5,530 bases of DNA from Streptosporangiaceae bacterium (GCA_030040815.1 JASHSZ010000129.1:1-5530), one strand, 5' to 3'. Shown: positions 1-5,143, counted from the stretch's first letter. Notes: a model not told the origin generated them from the letters alone. A program made the numbers and translations.

Positions 1-47
1 ACGCTCGTTCGAGGAAACCCTCCTAACAACTCACCACGGAGCTGCTG

Positions 48-101
48 ATTGGCCTGGACGGCTACGAGATCTCTACCGATTCCTCGCGCCTGGACGCCGA
101 C
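48..101 (+). other. Probable 5' coding extension of the GNAT gene, without a usual start codon
   Basis: These 18 codons are in frame with the GNAT gene and encode the family-typical segment GYEISTDSSRLDADL. No ATG, GTG or TTG exists in this frame between the stop at 24-26 and TTG 102. A GGAG at 38-41 sits 6 nt before an ATT codon at 48-50 and 12 nt before CTG 54. Either ATT/CTG is used as a rare start or an original ATG was changed to ATT. Confidence 0.55.
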
Positions 102-470
102 TTGATTCACGAGTGGATGTCGCGGGACGCCTACTGGGCGCTAGGCCGCGCGCGCGAGACGCAGGACCGGGCAATCGCCAGCTCGCTGAACTTCGGCGTC
201 TACGACAGCATCTCCGGCGCGCAGGTCGGGTACGCACGTGCGGTCACCGACTACGCCACTTTCGCGTGGTTGTGCGACGTCTACGTTGCTCGTGCCGAGC
301 GCGGCAAGGGGCTAGGAGTGGCATTGGCCGCCGCCGTCCGCGACCACCTGGCGCACTATGGCCTCCGGCGCATCCTGCTGGCTACAGCCGACGCGCACGC
401 ACTCTACGCCAGGGTCGGCTTCCAGCCGCTGGCGAAGCCGGAGAAGTGGATGGCACTGGGGCAGCAGTAA
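102..470 (+). CDS. GNAT family N-acetyltransferase
   Basis: Probable acetyl-CoA-dependent N-acetyltransferase of the GNAT fold, cytoplasmic, acceptor unknown. From the TTG at 102 it has 122 residues. The acetyl-CoA pyrophosphate-binding loop R-G-K-G-L-G is at residues 67-72, after the strand DVYVARAE. The block LRRILLATADAHALYARVGF (about 88-107) and the ending PEKWMAL are typical of a common small GNAT subfamily with conserved 'YW', 'SL-FG-Y' and 'VTD-ATFA-L-DV' segments, all visible here. TTG 102 is only the first usual start. The same frame is open from the stop at 24-26, and the segment just upstream reads GYEISTDSSRLDADLIH, which matches the usual N-terminus. The true protein is therefore probably about 140 residues, starting near 48 or 54. 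The gene converges on the membrane-protein gene, with stop codons 22 bp apart, and there is no sign of an operon. The family call is firm; the substrate is unknown. Confidence 0.88.
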   Translation: MIHEWMSRDAYWALGRARETQDRAIASSLNFGVYDSISGAQVGYARAVTDYATFAWLCDVYVARAERGKGLGVALAAAVRDHLAHYGLRRILLATADAHALYARVGFQPLAKPEKWMALGQQ

Positions 471-492
471 CTGCCGCGCTCCGACTGCTGGC

Positions 493-1803
493 CTATTTGA
501 CCGCAGCGCACTCGAGTGCGCTGATCGAGGATTCGGTGATCACGCGAAGATGCGTGACCTGCCGCGTCTTCGGGCCGGTGAAGTTCAGGATGACGGCTCC
601 GCTGCCAACGGCACCGACGCTAGCGAAGCCAGGGATCATCATCACCGCCAGGCTGGTCGTGCTCGCCAGGTAGCTGCCCAGCGCGTCGGTCGCCCATGTC
701 AGGTATCCGGCGCCGAATGCGAGCTCGCTGGGGCTGAACGTGTTGAAACCGTGCAGCCGGAATACCAGCCGGGCCGGCTCAGATGGCGATGACGAGTAGA
801 ACAGTTCAGTCTGGTCCGACGCCGCGTATGCCACGTCGGTGCCATTGGATGCGATCAGGCTCGCCGAGCCGGCCGCTCGCAGCGCAGGAGGCAGCGGGAT
901 CTGGCCGTGCGCAGGGAACGTGCCGGCGTTCACCGCCACCAGGCGAGAGGGCGCCTGCGGGTCATGCCCCAAGACGAACGCGCTCGCCGCGTTCGGCGCA
1001 ACGGGCCAGACTAGCGCGCTGCCGACGAAGACCGGCGGTCCGACATAGCCGCGGGATATCACGTCGGCGACGCCGGTCGCCAGATCAGCCTCGACGATCT
1101 CCTGCCTGGCACCGTCCGCCTGTTCCCACGCGGCAAGCTGATGGTTGGTCCCCGAGACGACCGGGGCGCTGAGCGCGTCAGTGCGCTGACCGGCAGGCTC
1201 TAGCTCCGTCTGTCCGGTCCGCGGCGACCACATCTCGACGGCGGAGGTGCGTGCTGCTGCGCCGCCGCCGGCGACCACGCCGCCCGTGACCTGGCCGGCG
1301 CCTTGGTAGGTGTTCATCCAGACGATCGCGCCGTCCGGGCTCAGTGCGCCTTGTGCGCGGATGAGCTGGGGCGGCAGCTGCGCGATCGTAGCGAGGATGG
1401 CACCTGTGCGCGCGCTTTCCTCGGCGATGCCGTGGAATCCTTGCGTCGTCGTCTCCACGAAAAGCACCTGGCCGTTTTGTGACAATGCGATGGGCCAGAC
1501 GTCCTGCTGCGAGCCGACGTTCAGCTCCTGCTGAAGCTGCGAATTCACCGCTCCATCCGGCGCGGCCCGGCACATGGACGGCGTGCTGGCCACATGACTC
1601 AGCGGAAGCGCGCTGTGGTGCCAGACGGGAAGCTGAGTGGCGCTAGCCGCAAGCGCGGCCACTCCCACGGCTGCGAACGCTGCCCGCGCGCGGGCTCGGC
1701 GCCGCCGCTGCCGTCCTCGAGCCAGCACCCCCGCCGGCGGGGGCACGGGAACCGTGATGGTAGCCAGCTCAGCAAAAAGCCGTTCCAGGCCGTCATCGGA
1801 CAT
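493..1803 (-). CDS. Membrane-anchored, probable beta-propeller protein paired with the ECF sigma factor (putative anti-sigma or sensor)
   Basis: This is a 436-residue protein. Residues 1-30 form a short acidic-to-proline-rich cytoplasmic segment (MSDDGLERLF, then PVPVPPPAG). A very basic stretch follows (RGRQRRRRARARA, 29-41), then one hydrophobic segment at about 42-58, giving an N-in, C-out single-pass topology. The remaining 370 or so residues are rich in short strand-like repeats, Gly, Ser and Trp (LSPDGAIVWMN, HQLAAWEQ, GAGYLTWATD), which suggests a beta-propeller-like extracytoplasmic domain. The only two cysteines are C78, just outside the membrane, and C432, near the C-terminus; a disulfide closing the domain is possible. 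No HxxxCxxC zinc anti-sigma motif is present. The ATG at 1801-1803 overlaps the sigma gene by 11 bp and has a strong SD. Genes of this shape commonly follow SigE-type ECF genes in actinomycetes, so a role in holding or signalling to the sigma factor is inferred, not shown. Confidence 0.8.
   Translation of the reverse strand: MSDDGLERLFAELATITVPVPPPAGVLARGRQRRRRARARAAFAAVGVAALAASATQLPVWHHSALPLSHVASTPSMCRAAPDGAVNSQLQQELNVGSQQDVWPIALSQNGQVLFVETTTQGFHGIAEESARTGAILATIAQLPPQLIRAQGALSPDGAIVWMNTYQGAGQVTGGVVAGGGAAARTSAVEMWSPRTGQTELEPAGQRTDALSAPVVSGTNHQLAAWEQADGARQEIVEADLATGVADVISRGYVGPPVFVGSALVWPVAPNAASAFVLGHDPQAPSRLVAVNAGTFPAHGQIPLPPALRAAGSASLIASNGTDVAYAASDQTELFYSSSPSEPARLVFRLHGFNTFSPSELAFGAGYLTWATDALGSYLASTTSLAVMMIPGFASVGAVGSGAVILNFTGPKTRQVTHLRVITESSISALECAAVK
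504..523. repeat. Perfect 20-bp palindrome at the convergent gene ends
   Basis: CAGCGCACTCGAGTGCGCTG equals its own reverse complement over all 20 bases. It lies in the last codons of the minus-strand membrane-protein gene and 34 bp past the GNAT stop. Folded, it gives an 8-bp stem with a TCGA loop. No T-tract follows on either strand, so it would be an atypical terminator; it could instead be a protein-binding site. The function is inferred only from position and symmetry. Confidence 0.5.
1728..1743. repeat. 16-bp GC-only palindrome in the Pro/Gly-coding segment
   Basis: CCCCCGCCGGCGGGGG is a perfect palindrome. It encodes part of the P-P-P-A-G segment of the membrane protein. Codon choice for proline and glycine in GC-rich DNA can make such a palindrome by chance, so no function is claimed. 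Confidence 0.3.
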
Positions 1804-2317
1804 CGGTCACCTCCGAACTGGCCTGCCGGGAGCGGCGAGACTTGCGCCCGGCGGTGGGCCGGGCCCCGCTGTCGTTCAGTGCGACCGCGAGCGCGTCGCG
1901 GCCCCGAGATAGCCATGCCTTGACGCTGCCGACCGGGACGTGCAACTCGGCGGCTATCTGGGCCAACGGCTGGTCAGCCAGATAGTGCAGCACGATCACC
2001 ACACGCTGGCGTTCCGCGAGCGTCCGCAGCGCGGCCACCAGCGCGACCGTGTCCGGGCTGATCTCCGGCACTTGAACCGCAGTCAGCTGCCGGCCAGCCG
2101 AGCGCGCGATCTTGTCTCTGCGGAACCGGCTGGCTGCCAGGTTAGTGGCGACCCGCCGTACCCATGCCTCGGGCGAGTCGTAACTGCGCACCGAATCCCA
2201 GCGCTGCCAGGCGCGCGCGAAGGCCTCGTGCGCTATGTCCTGCGCGTCGGCCAGGTTGCCGGTGAGGGCATACGCGTACCGGACCACCCTGGTGGCGGCG
2301 GCGCCATAAAACTGCAC
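1793..2317 (-). CDS. ECF RNA polymerase sigma factor (SigE-like, small)
   Basis: This is an alternative sigma factor that would direct RNA polymerase to its own promoters. From the GTG at 2315-2317 it has 174 residues. The sigma-2 region covers about 2-68 (FYGAAATRVVRYAYALTGN, then DAQDIAHEAFARAWQRW, then PEAWVRRVATNLAASRFRR), with core-binding and -10 recognition helices. Sigma-4 covers about 93-147: LAERQRVVIVLHYLADQ, then the helix-turn-helix QIAAELHVPVGSVKAWLSRG. The C-terminal 25 residues are basic and look disordered. The two-domain layout and length are normal for ECF factors. The GTG starts almost inside the sigma-2 region, and coding-like sequence continues upstream in frame, so the start is uncertain. 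The gene overlaps the following membrane-protein gene by 11 bp and is probably cotranscribed with it. A candidate ECF promoter upstream suggests autoregulation. Confidence 0.9.
   Translation of the reverse strand: MQFYGAAATRVVRYAYALTGNLADAQDIAHEAFARAWQRWDSVRSYDSPEAWVRRVATNLAASRFRRDKIARSAGRQLTAVQVPEISPDTVALVAALRTLAERQRVVIVLHYLADQPLAQIAAELHVPVGSVKAWLSRGRDALAVALNDSGARPTAGRKSRRSRQASSEVTDVR
1807..1814 (-). promoter_or_regulatory. Strong SD inside the end of the sigma gene, coupling translation of the membrane protein
   Basis: The minus strand reads GGAGGTGA, then CCG, then ATG (1801-1803). The GGAGG core is 6 nt from the start codon. The SD lies within the last codons of the sigma gene (S-E-V-T-D-V-R) and the sigma stop TGA at 1793-1795 falls after the downstream ATG. 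This arrangement fixes the start of the membrane protein and indicates coupled translation of the pair. Confidence 0.75.
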
Positions 2318-2398
2318 GAAATCCTCTGTGCTGCTGTCCTGCGTCGCCAGCCCGTCAAGGCCGACGCGCAGCCGTGCGGCAACGTGCGGTTCGTCCGT
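2318..2398 (-). other. Probable N-terminal extension of the ECF sigma factor with an ACG at the expected start
   Basis: The sigma reading frame is open upstream of GTG 2317 to a TGA at 2417-2419. The 27 extra codons have about 80% G/C third positions and end ...STEDF before V-Q-F-Y, which fits the few residues ECF proteins usually carry before sigma-2. A perfect AGGAGG (minus strand, 2407-2412) stands 8 nt before an ACG at 2396-2398, exactly where an ATG would be expected. No ATG, GTG or TTG exists in this interval. A weaker AGAGGA is 4 nt before GTG 2317, so that start remains possible. Confidence 0.5.
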
Positions 2399-2458
2399 GG
2401 CGCCAGCCTCCTGCGGTCAGTCGCCCAGCATGGCGAGTCATCACCACAACAACACGCA

Positions 2459-2484
2459 GACGCGCCAGGTGTCGTTTGGGTTAC
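2459..2484 (-). promoter_or_regulatory. Candidate ECF-type promoter for the sigma/membrane-protein operon
   Basis: On the minus strand, GTAAC (2480-2484) is followed after 17 nt by CGTC (2459-2462). This resembles the general AAC / CGTC form of many ECF promoters and would start transcription roughly 50 nt before the AGGAGG-associated start. It fits the common pattern of sigma autoregulation. The motif is short and has not been tested against a genome-wide background. Confidence 0.4.
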
Positions 2485-2490
2485 ACCTGG
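2465..2490. repeat. Inverted repeat CCAGGTGT-N10-ACACCTGG, candidate operator
   Basis: Two perfect 8-bp arms (2465-2472 and 2483-2490) are separated by 10 bp and overlap the -35 and spacer of the candidate sigma promoter. The arms' centres are 18 bp apart, close to two helical turns, as for dimeric repressors or activators. No T-tract follows on either strand, which argues against a plain terminator. Confidence 0.5.
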
Positions 2491-2558
2491 ATTGACCGAT
2501 ATTTGCCCGCTGTCGCCCAGCGGCCGCGGCGCGAGCGGTGCGCGTCAGCGCACCAGGC

Positions 2559-3815
2559 TTATTCTTGTGCCCGATCTGGTCGGCTGAGCGTGGCGCGCTG
2601 GGTGTCGAGGAAGGCCTGTTCGACCGGATTCGCCGTGAGCGAGCGCGCGGCGGCGTAGGCCGCCGCGGATTCGGTGGTGCGGCCGAGGCGGCGCAGCAGG
2701 TCGGCGCGTGACGCGTGAAACAAGTAGTAGCCGGCCAGGCCCGATGAACGCAGGTCGTCCACTGCGGCCAGGCCGGCCGCGGGACCGCGGACTTCGGCGA
2801 GCGCGACTGCCCGGTTGAGTGCGACTACCGGAGTAGGCGCGAGCGCGTAGAGCTGGTCGTAGAGCGTCAGAATGGCGCGCCAGTCGGTGCTGTCAACGCT
2901 GGCCGCCACGGAATGGACGGCGTTAATGGCCGCCTGGATCTGGTACGGGCCGGCGCGGCCACGCTGGACGCACGCACGCACGATGGCCTGGCCCTCGGCG
3001 ATCAGGCCCGGGTCCCAGAGCTGCCGGTCCTGATCGGCCAGGCGGACCAGGGCGCCGTCGGCGGTGACGCGGCCGGCGCTGCGGGCGTGCAGCAGCAAGA
3101 GCAGCGCCAGCAGCCCCTGCGCCTCCGGCTCGTCGGGCATCAGCTCGGCGAGCACACGGGCGAGCCGGATTCCCTCGGCGCACAGGTCAAGCCTCATCAG
3201 AGAGCCGGCGGTTGCGGCGTAGCCCTCGTTGAAGATCAGGTAGACGACGGCGAGGACGGGTCTGAGGCGGGCAGGAAGTTCGGCTTCCGCAGGCACGCGA
3301 TAGGGGAGTCGGGTGTCCCTGATCTTGCGCTTGGCCCGGACGATGCGCTGGGCCATGGTCGTTTCGGGAACGAGGAACGCCCGCGCGATCTGCGGTGTCT
3401 CGAGCCCGCCGAGCAGCCGCAGGGTCAGCGCGACCTGAGCGGGCTGGTTCAGCGCCGGATGACAGCAGGTGAACATCAGCCGCAGCCTGTCATCGGGCAC
3501 GGTCTCCTCCTCCTCCTGCGGCGGGGCACTGTCACCCGCCGAGGCCTGGGCCGCGGCACCGTACAGGTGATGCGCTTGCGCGTGCCGCTCGTCGCGGACC
3601 GACTCGCGGCGCAGCTTGTCGATGGCCCGGTTGCGGGCGGTCGTGACGATCCACGCACCGGGATTTGGCGGCTCGCCGTCCGACGGCCACCTGGCGACCG
3701 CCACGGTGAACGCGTCCTGCACGGCTTCCTCGGCGGCGTCGATATCGCCGAGGAACCGGATCAGGGTGGCGACGCAGCGACCGTACTCGCGGCGGAAGAC
3801 GGCGTCGACAGTCAC
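2559..3815 (-). CDS. ECF42-type RNA polymerase sigma factor with C-terminal TPR-like extension
   Basis: This 418-residue sigma factor is about twice the size of an ordinary ECF factor. Sigma-2 spans about 5-75 ([17 protein letters not shown], then [19 protein letters not shown]). An acidic linker with E-E-E-E follows at 100-104. Sigma-4 spans about 108-170 ([14 protein letters not shown], 109-122; [20 protein letters not shown], 138-157). The extension from about 180 shows the family marks [10 protein letters not shown] (193-202), DRQLWD (263-268), [11 protein letters not shown] (291-301), [13 protein letters not shown] (329-341) and NPVEQAFL (396-403). This set identifies the ECF42 group, whose extension is a regulatory domain needed for activity. 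ECF42 genes usually sit beside DGPF/YCII-related genes; none is visible upstream here, and the next upstream gene encodes a membrane protein. The start GTG (3813-3815) is preceded by no SD but by a -10-like TAGACT 7 nt away. The N-terminus is partly duplicated upstream. The family call is firm; target genes are unknown. Confidence 0.93.
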   Translation of the reverse strand: MTVDAVFRREYGRCVATLIRFLGDIDAAEEAVQDAFTVAVARWPSDGEPPNPGAWIVTTARNRAIDKLRRESVRDERHAQAHHLYGAAAQASAGDSAPPQEEEETVPDDRLRLMFTCCHPALNQPAQVALTLRLLGGLETPQIARAFLVPETTMAQRIVRAKRKIRDTRLPYRVPAEAELPARLRPVLAVVYLIFNEGYAATAGSLMRLDLCAEGIRLARVLAELMPDEPEAQGLLALLLLLHARSAGRVTADGALVRLADQDRQLWDPGLIAEGQAIVRACVQRGRAGPYQIQAAINAVHSVAASVDSTDWRAILTLYDQLYALAPTPVVALNRAVALAEVRGPAAGLAAVDDLRSSGLAGYYLFHASRADLLRRLGRTTESAAAYAAARSLTANPVEQAFLDTQRATLSRPDRAQE

Positions 3816-3850
3816 TCGCGAGAGTCTATGGTCGCTGCACGGACACGGGT
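3766..3850 (-). repeat. Tandem duplication, gene-proximal copy (85 bp)
   Basis: This unit holds the -10 and first 17 codons of the ECF42 gene. Positions 3766-3815 match 3851-3900 at 45 of 50 bases, with no gap and an offset of 85. The remaining 35 bp (3816-3850) matches 3901-3935 more weakly, including TCCGTGC (minus strand) and a CTCGC just before each GTG. The copy ends exactly where the next begins, so the duplication is direct and abutting. Confidence 0.8.
3823..3828 (-). promoter_or_regulatory. -10 element of a probable leaderless promoter for the ECF42 gene
   Basis: The minus strand reads TAGACT, then CTCGCGA (7 nt), then the start GTG. TANNNT placed 7 nt before a start codon is the usual arrangement of leaderless transcripts in actinobacteria, and no SD is present in this interval. 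No convincing -35 TTGAC is seen about 17 nt further upstream. Confidence 0.55.
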
Positions 3851-3935
3851 GTGGCGACGCAGCGACCGTACTCGCGGCTGAAAACGGCCCCGGCAGTCAC
3901 CGGGCGAGCGGCTGCTGCCGCCGCACGGATATGGT
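3851..3935 (-). repeat. Tandem duplication, distal copy, holding a decayed second start of the ECF42 gene
   Basis: From GTG 3898-3900 this copy encodes [17 protein letters not shown], compared with [17 protein letters not shown] in the live gene. It then runs out of homology and stops at TAG (3826-3828) after 24 codons; that TAG is part of the live copy's -10 TAGACT. Four of the five differences in the 50-bp core change amino acids, and the -10 is not preserved. The copy is probably a non-functional remnant, though a short peptide is formally possible. Confidence 0.7.
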
Positions 3936-4058
3936 CAGTGCACGTCGGGCGCTTCGCGCCAGCTCACCTCGGCTTCGGCTGCTCTGACGCCGGCCCTTAT
4001 CGCATCGTCGAGCTTCCATCCAAGAGCGCGCGGACACGCGACAAAGGGGAGAGCCAGG
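3936..4058. other. Intergenic region downstream of the membrane-protein gene
   Basis: These 123 bp lie between the membrane-protein stop (TGA at 4059-4061) and the distal duplication copy. The only structure seen is a short hairpin GGCGC-TTC-GCGCC at 3948-3960, without a T-tract. No coding frame with convincing composition was found. Confidence 0.4.
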
Positions 4059-4433
4059 TCAGCGAACTTCGGTGTAATCGCTGCGGTCCAGCAGCACTAC
4101 GTCGCTGTAGTCGCTGTCCTTCGGCTCTGCCACGTCGGTGTAGTGTCTGAGGTCCAGCGGCACCAGGTGGAAGCTACCCCTGGACAGCAGCTTGCGCAGG
4201 CGCCGCATCCCGGTGATGCCCGCGAGCGCGACAGCCATGACGGCAGCGAGGACCGAGCCGCCGAACAGCGCGAGCCCGCCGACGACGTGTCCCAGCACCA
4301 TCATGACCACCGCGGCAAGCAGGGCCGCCGGCACGACCGCCACCAGCAGCAGCGCGAGCAGCGTCACGGCGATCACGACCTTGGCCGACCTGCCCGGCAT
4401 CCGCTCCGCGTACCAACGGGTCATCACGCGCAC
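4059..4433 (-). CDS. Small two-helix membrane protein with a tyrosine-repeat cytoplasmic tail, function unknown
   Basis: I do not recognise the family. From GTG 4431-4433 it has 124 residues. ATG at codon 4 (4422-4424) is the better start, because GAGG lies 8 nt before it. Residues 5-18 are basic and amphipathic. Two hydrophobic segments follow (about 19-47 and 51-75, VVIAVTLLALLLVAVV and LALFGGSVLAAVMAVALAG), then RRLRKLLSRG at 77-86, so by the positive-inside rule both ends are cytoplasmic. The tail (about 87-124) is acidic and carries Y98-T-D-V, Y109-S-D-V and Y120-T-E-V at an exact 11-residue spacing. The gene is on the same strand as the ECF42 gene, 243 bp upstream of it, and downstream of the broken dehydrogenase. 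Two inverted repeats precede it. The spaced tail suggests partner binding or phosphorylation, which is inference only. Confidence that it is a real gene is fairly high because of the topology, SD and tail pattern. Confidence 0.75.
   Translation of the reverse strand: MRVMTRWYAERMPGRSAKVVIAVTLLALLLVAVVPAALLAAVVMMVLGHVVGGLALFGGSVLAAVMAVALAGITGMRRLRKLLSRGSFHLVPLDLRHYTDVAEPKDSDYSDVVLLDRSDYTEVR
4062..4148 (-). repeat. Degenerate 33-bp / 11-residue tandem repeat in the tail of the membrane protein
   Basis: Three tyrosine codons begin each unit at 33-bp intervals (TAC/TAT read from 4142, 4109 and 4076). The units read YTDVAEPKDSD, YSDVVLLDRSD and YTEVR-stop. Spacing is Y-x-x-V, seven residues, Y-x-x-V, seven residues, Y-x-x-V. 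The repeat is visible in both protein and DNA but is diverged at third positions. Confidence 0.65.
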
Positions 4434-4441
4434 CTCGCAAC

Positions 4442-4466
4442 GCCTGGAGCGGTCAAGAGTCCAGGC
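4442..4466. repeat. Inverted repeat GCCTGGA-N11-TCCAGGC before the membrane-protein gene
   Basis: Perfect 7-bp arms (4442-4448 and 4460-4466) lie directly upstream of the SD region. It may be an operator or a leader hairpin; nothing in the sequence decides between these. Confidence 0.4.
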
Positions 4467-4479
4467 CTACCCGAAATCA

Positions 4480-4495
4480 ACACGATACGTCGTGT
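4480..4495. repeat. Inverted repeat ACACGA-N4-TCGTGT upstream of the membrane-protein gene
   Basis: Perfect 6-bp arms around TACG, 47-62 bp before the GTG start. Its size suits a TetR- or other helix-turn-helix-type operator. No clear -35/-10 pair was found beside it. Confidence 0.35.
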
Positions 4496-4547
4496 CCTTC
4501 AGTGCCAACGCGCCGCCCGATCAGAATCATCCCGCAACCGTCCGGCG

Positions 4548-4569
4548 CGGTGAGAGCGCGCTCACACCG
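4548..4569. repeat. 22-bp near-perfect palindrome downstream of the broken dehydrogenase
   Basis: The sequence is CGGTGAGAGCGC followed by GCTCACACCG; 10 of 11 base pairs match. It lies about 38 bp past the dehydrogenase stop on the minus strand. The TGAG...CTCA arms with central CG resemble LacI-family operators. It could also act as a hairpin, but no T-tract follows. Confidence 0.45.
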
Positions 4570-4606
4570 ACCACGCATCCGCCATTAGAAGGGTGGGTTG
4601 ATCGGC

Positions 4607-5143
4607 TCAGGCGACCCAGGAGTTGGCGACCAGCTTCAGCCGGGTGCTATCGCCGGGCCGCTCGCTGACCCATATGGTGCGTGCGGCGATGGCGTCGAAC
4701 AGCGGCATTACCGGCGCGCGCTGCGGCTCGGGCGTGGCGGCCAGGACGACCAGCTTGCCCTCCTCGGCGGGCTGGCGGGTGCCCAGCACCGGGGCGTCAA
4801 CGTACCGGGCGCCATAGCTGCTGGCCAGCTCGGGCAGCCGCACGGCGGCGTCGTGCAGGCTGACCGTGCTCGTGTGCGCCCACAGCACCCTATCCGGCGC
4901 GCCCAGCAGCGCCGCCGTCATCACCTCGGCCACCGAGTCGCCGTCCCACAGCATCGTGACCACCGCGTCCGCTCCGGCGACCACCTCGGCGGCCGTGCTG
5001 GCCACCTGCGCGCCGTCTGCCGCCAGCGGCGCCTACCGACCCGGAGGCCGGTTCCACGCAAAAACGTCCAGGCCGGATCGCAGCAGGCTGCGGGCCATAC
5101 CCGCGCCCATGATGCCCGTTCCCAGCACAGCCACGCGGCGCAT
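4607..5143 (-). pseudogene. Broken NAD(P)-dependent beta-hydroxyacid dehydrogenase (HIBADH/6PGDH-like), amber-interrupted and C-terminally truncated
   Basis: The family oxidises beta-hydroxyacids such as 3-hydroxyisobutyrate, or acts as a reductase, using NAD(P). ATG at 5141-5143 follows a strong SD (GAGGAGGG, 5 nt away). The frame starts MRRVAVLGTGIMGAGMARSL, the Rossmann G-x-G-x-M-G motif, and reaches W-N-R at 30-32. Codon 37 is TAG (5033-5035). The same frame resumes APLAADGAQVASTAAEVV, with TSTVS (91-95), VDAPVLGTRQPAEEGKL (115-131) and the catalytic-type RLKLVANSW (168-176, with K170 and N174). It then stops at TGA 4607-4609. Family members have about 290 residues; the C-terminal all-helical domain is absent and the following DNA does not encode it in any frame I read. 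A GTG at 5003-5005 could start a 132-residue remnant, but that would lack most of the nucleotide-binding fold. Upstream, a coding-like frame ends 33 bp before the ATG. It is most likely a pseudogene. Confidence 0.85.

Larger units (their letters stand above)
2420..2558. other. Intergenic region between the two sigma loci
   Basis: These 139 bp separate the ECF42 stop (TAA at 2559-2561) from the start region of the smaller sigma gene; both are on the minus strand. The region holds the inverted repeat and candidate promoter listed separately, plus a tiny frame ATG CTG GGC GAC TGA (2417-2431) just before the AGGAGG. No clear intrinsic terminator follows the ECF42 gene. Confidence 0.5.

Noticed and set aside
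493..1803. Zinc-binding anti-sigma (ZAS) domain in the membrane protein
   Set aside because: The cytoplasmic segment is only about 30 residues and has no HxxxCxxC motif; the two cysteines are both on the outer side.
2360..2441. Possible leader peptide from ATG 2439-2441 in another frame before the sigma gene
   Set aside because: It is R/A/G-rich, overlaps the better sigma extension frame, and has no convincing SD.
1940..2587. 215-codon open frame on the + strand
   Set aside because: Antisense to the small sigma gene and its upstream region; composition and lack of motifs mark it as a shadow.
3504..3518. Short trinucleotide run (CTC/CCT) in the ECF42 gene
   Set aside because: It encodes the acidic E-rich linker between sigma-2 and sigma-4 and is short; no sign of phase variation.
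3804..3809. TGTCGA on the minus strand, similar to the -35 reported for ECF42 targets
   Set aside because: It lies within codons 2-4 of the ECF42 gene, in the wrong place for its own promoter, and no matching -10 follows at the right distance.
2913..3881. 322-codon open frame on the + strand
   Set aside because: It lies opposite the ECF42 gene, whose frame carries clear sigma-2, sigma-4 and C-terminal family motifs. The + strand translation has no recognisable domain and is the usual high-GC antisense shadow.
3948..3960. GGCGC-TTC-GCGCC hairpin as terminator of the membrane-protein gene
   Set aside because: Only a 5-bp stem, about 100 bp past the stop, with no T-tract.
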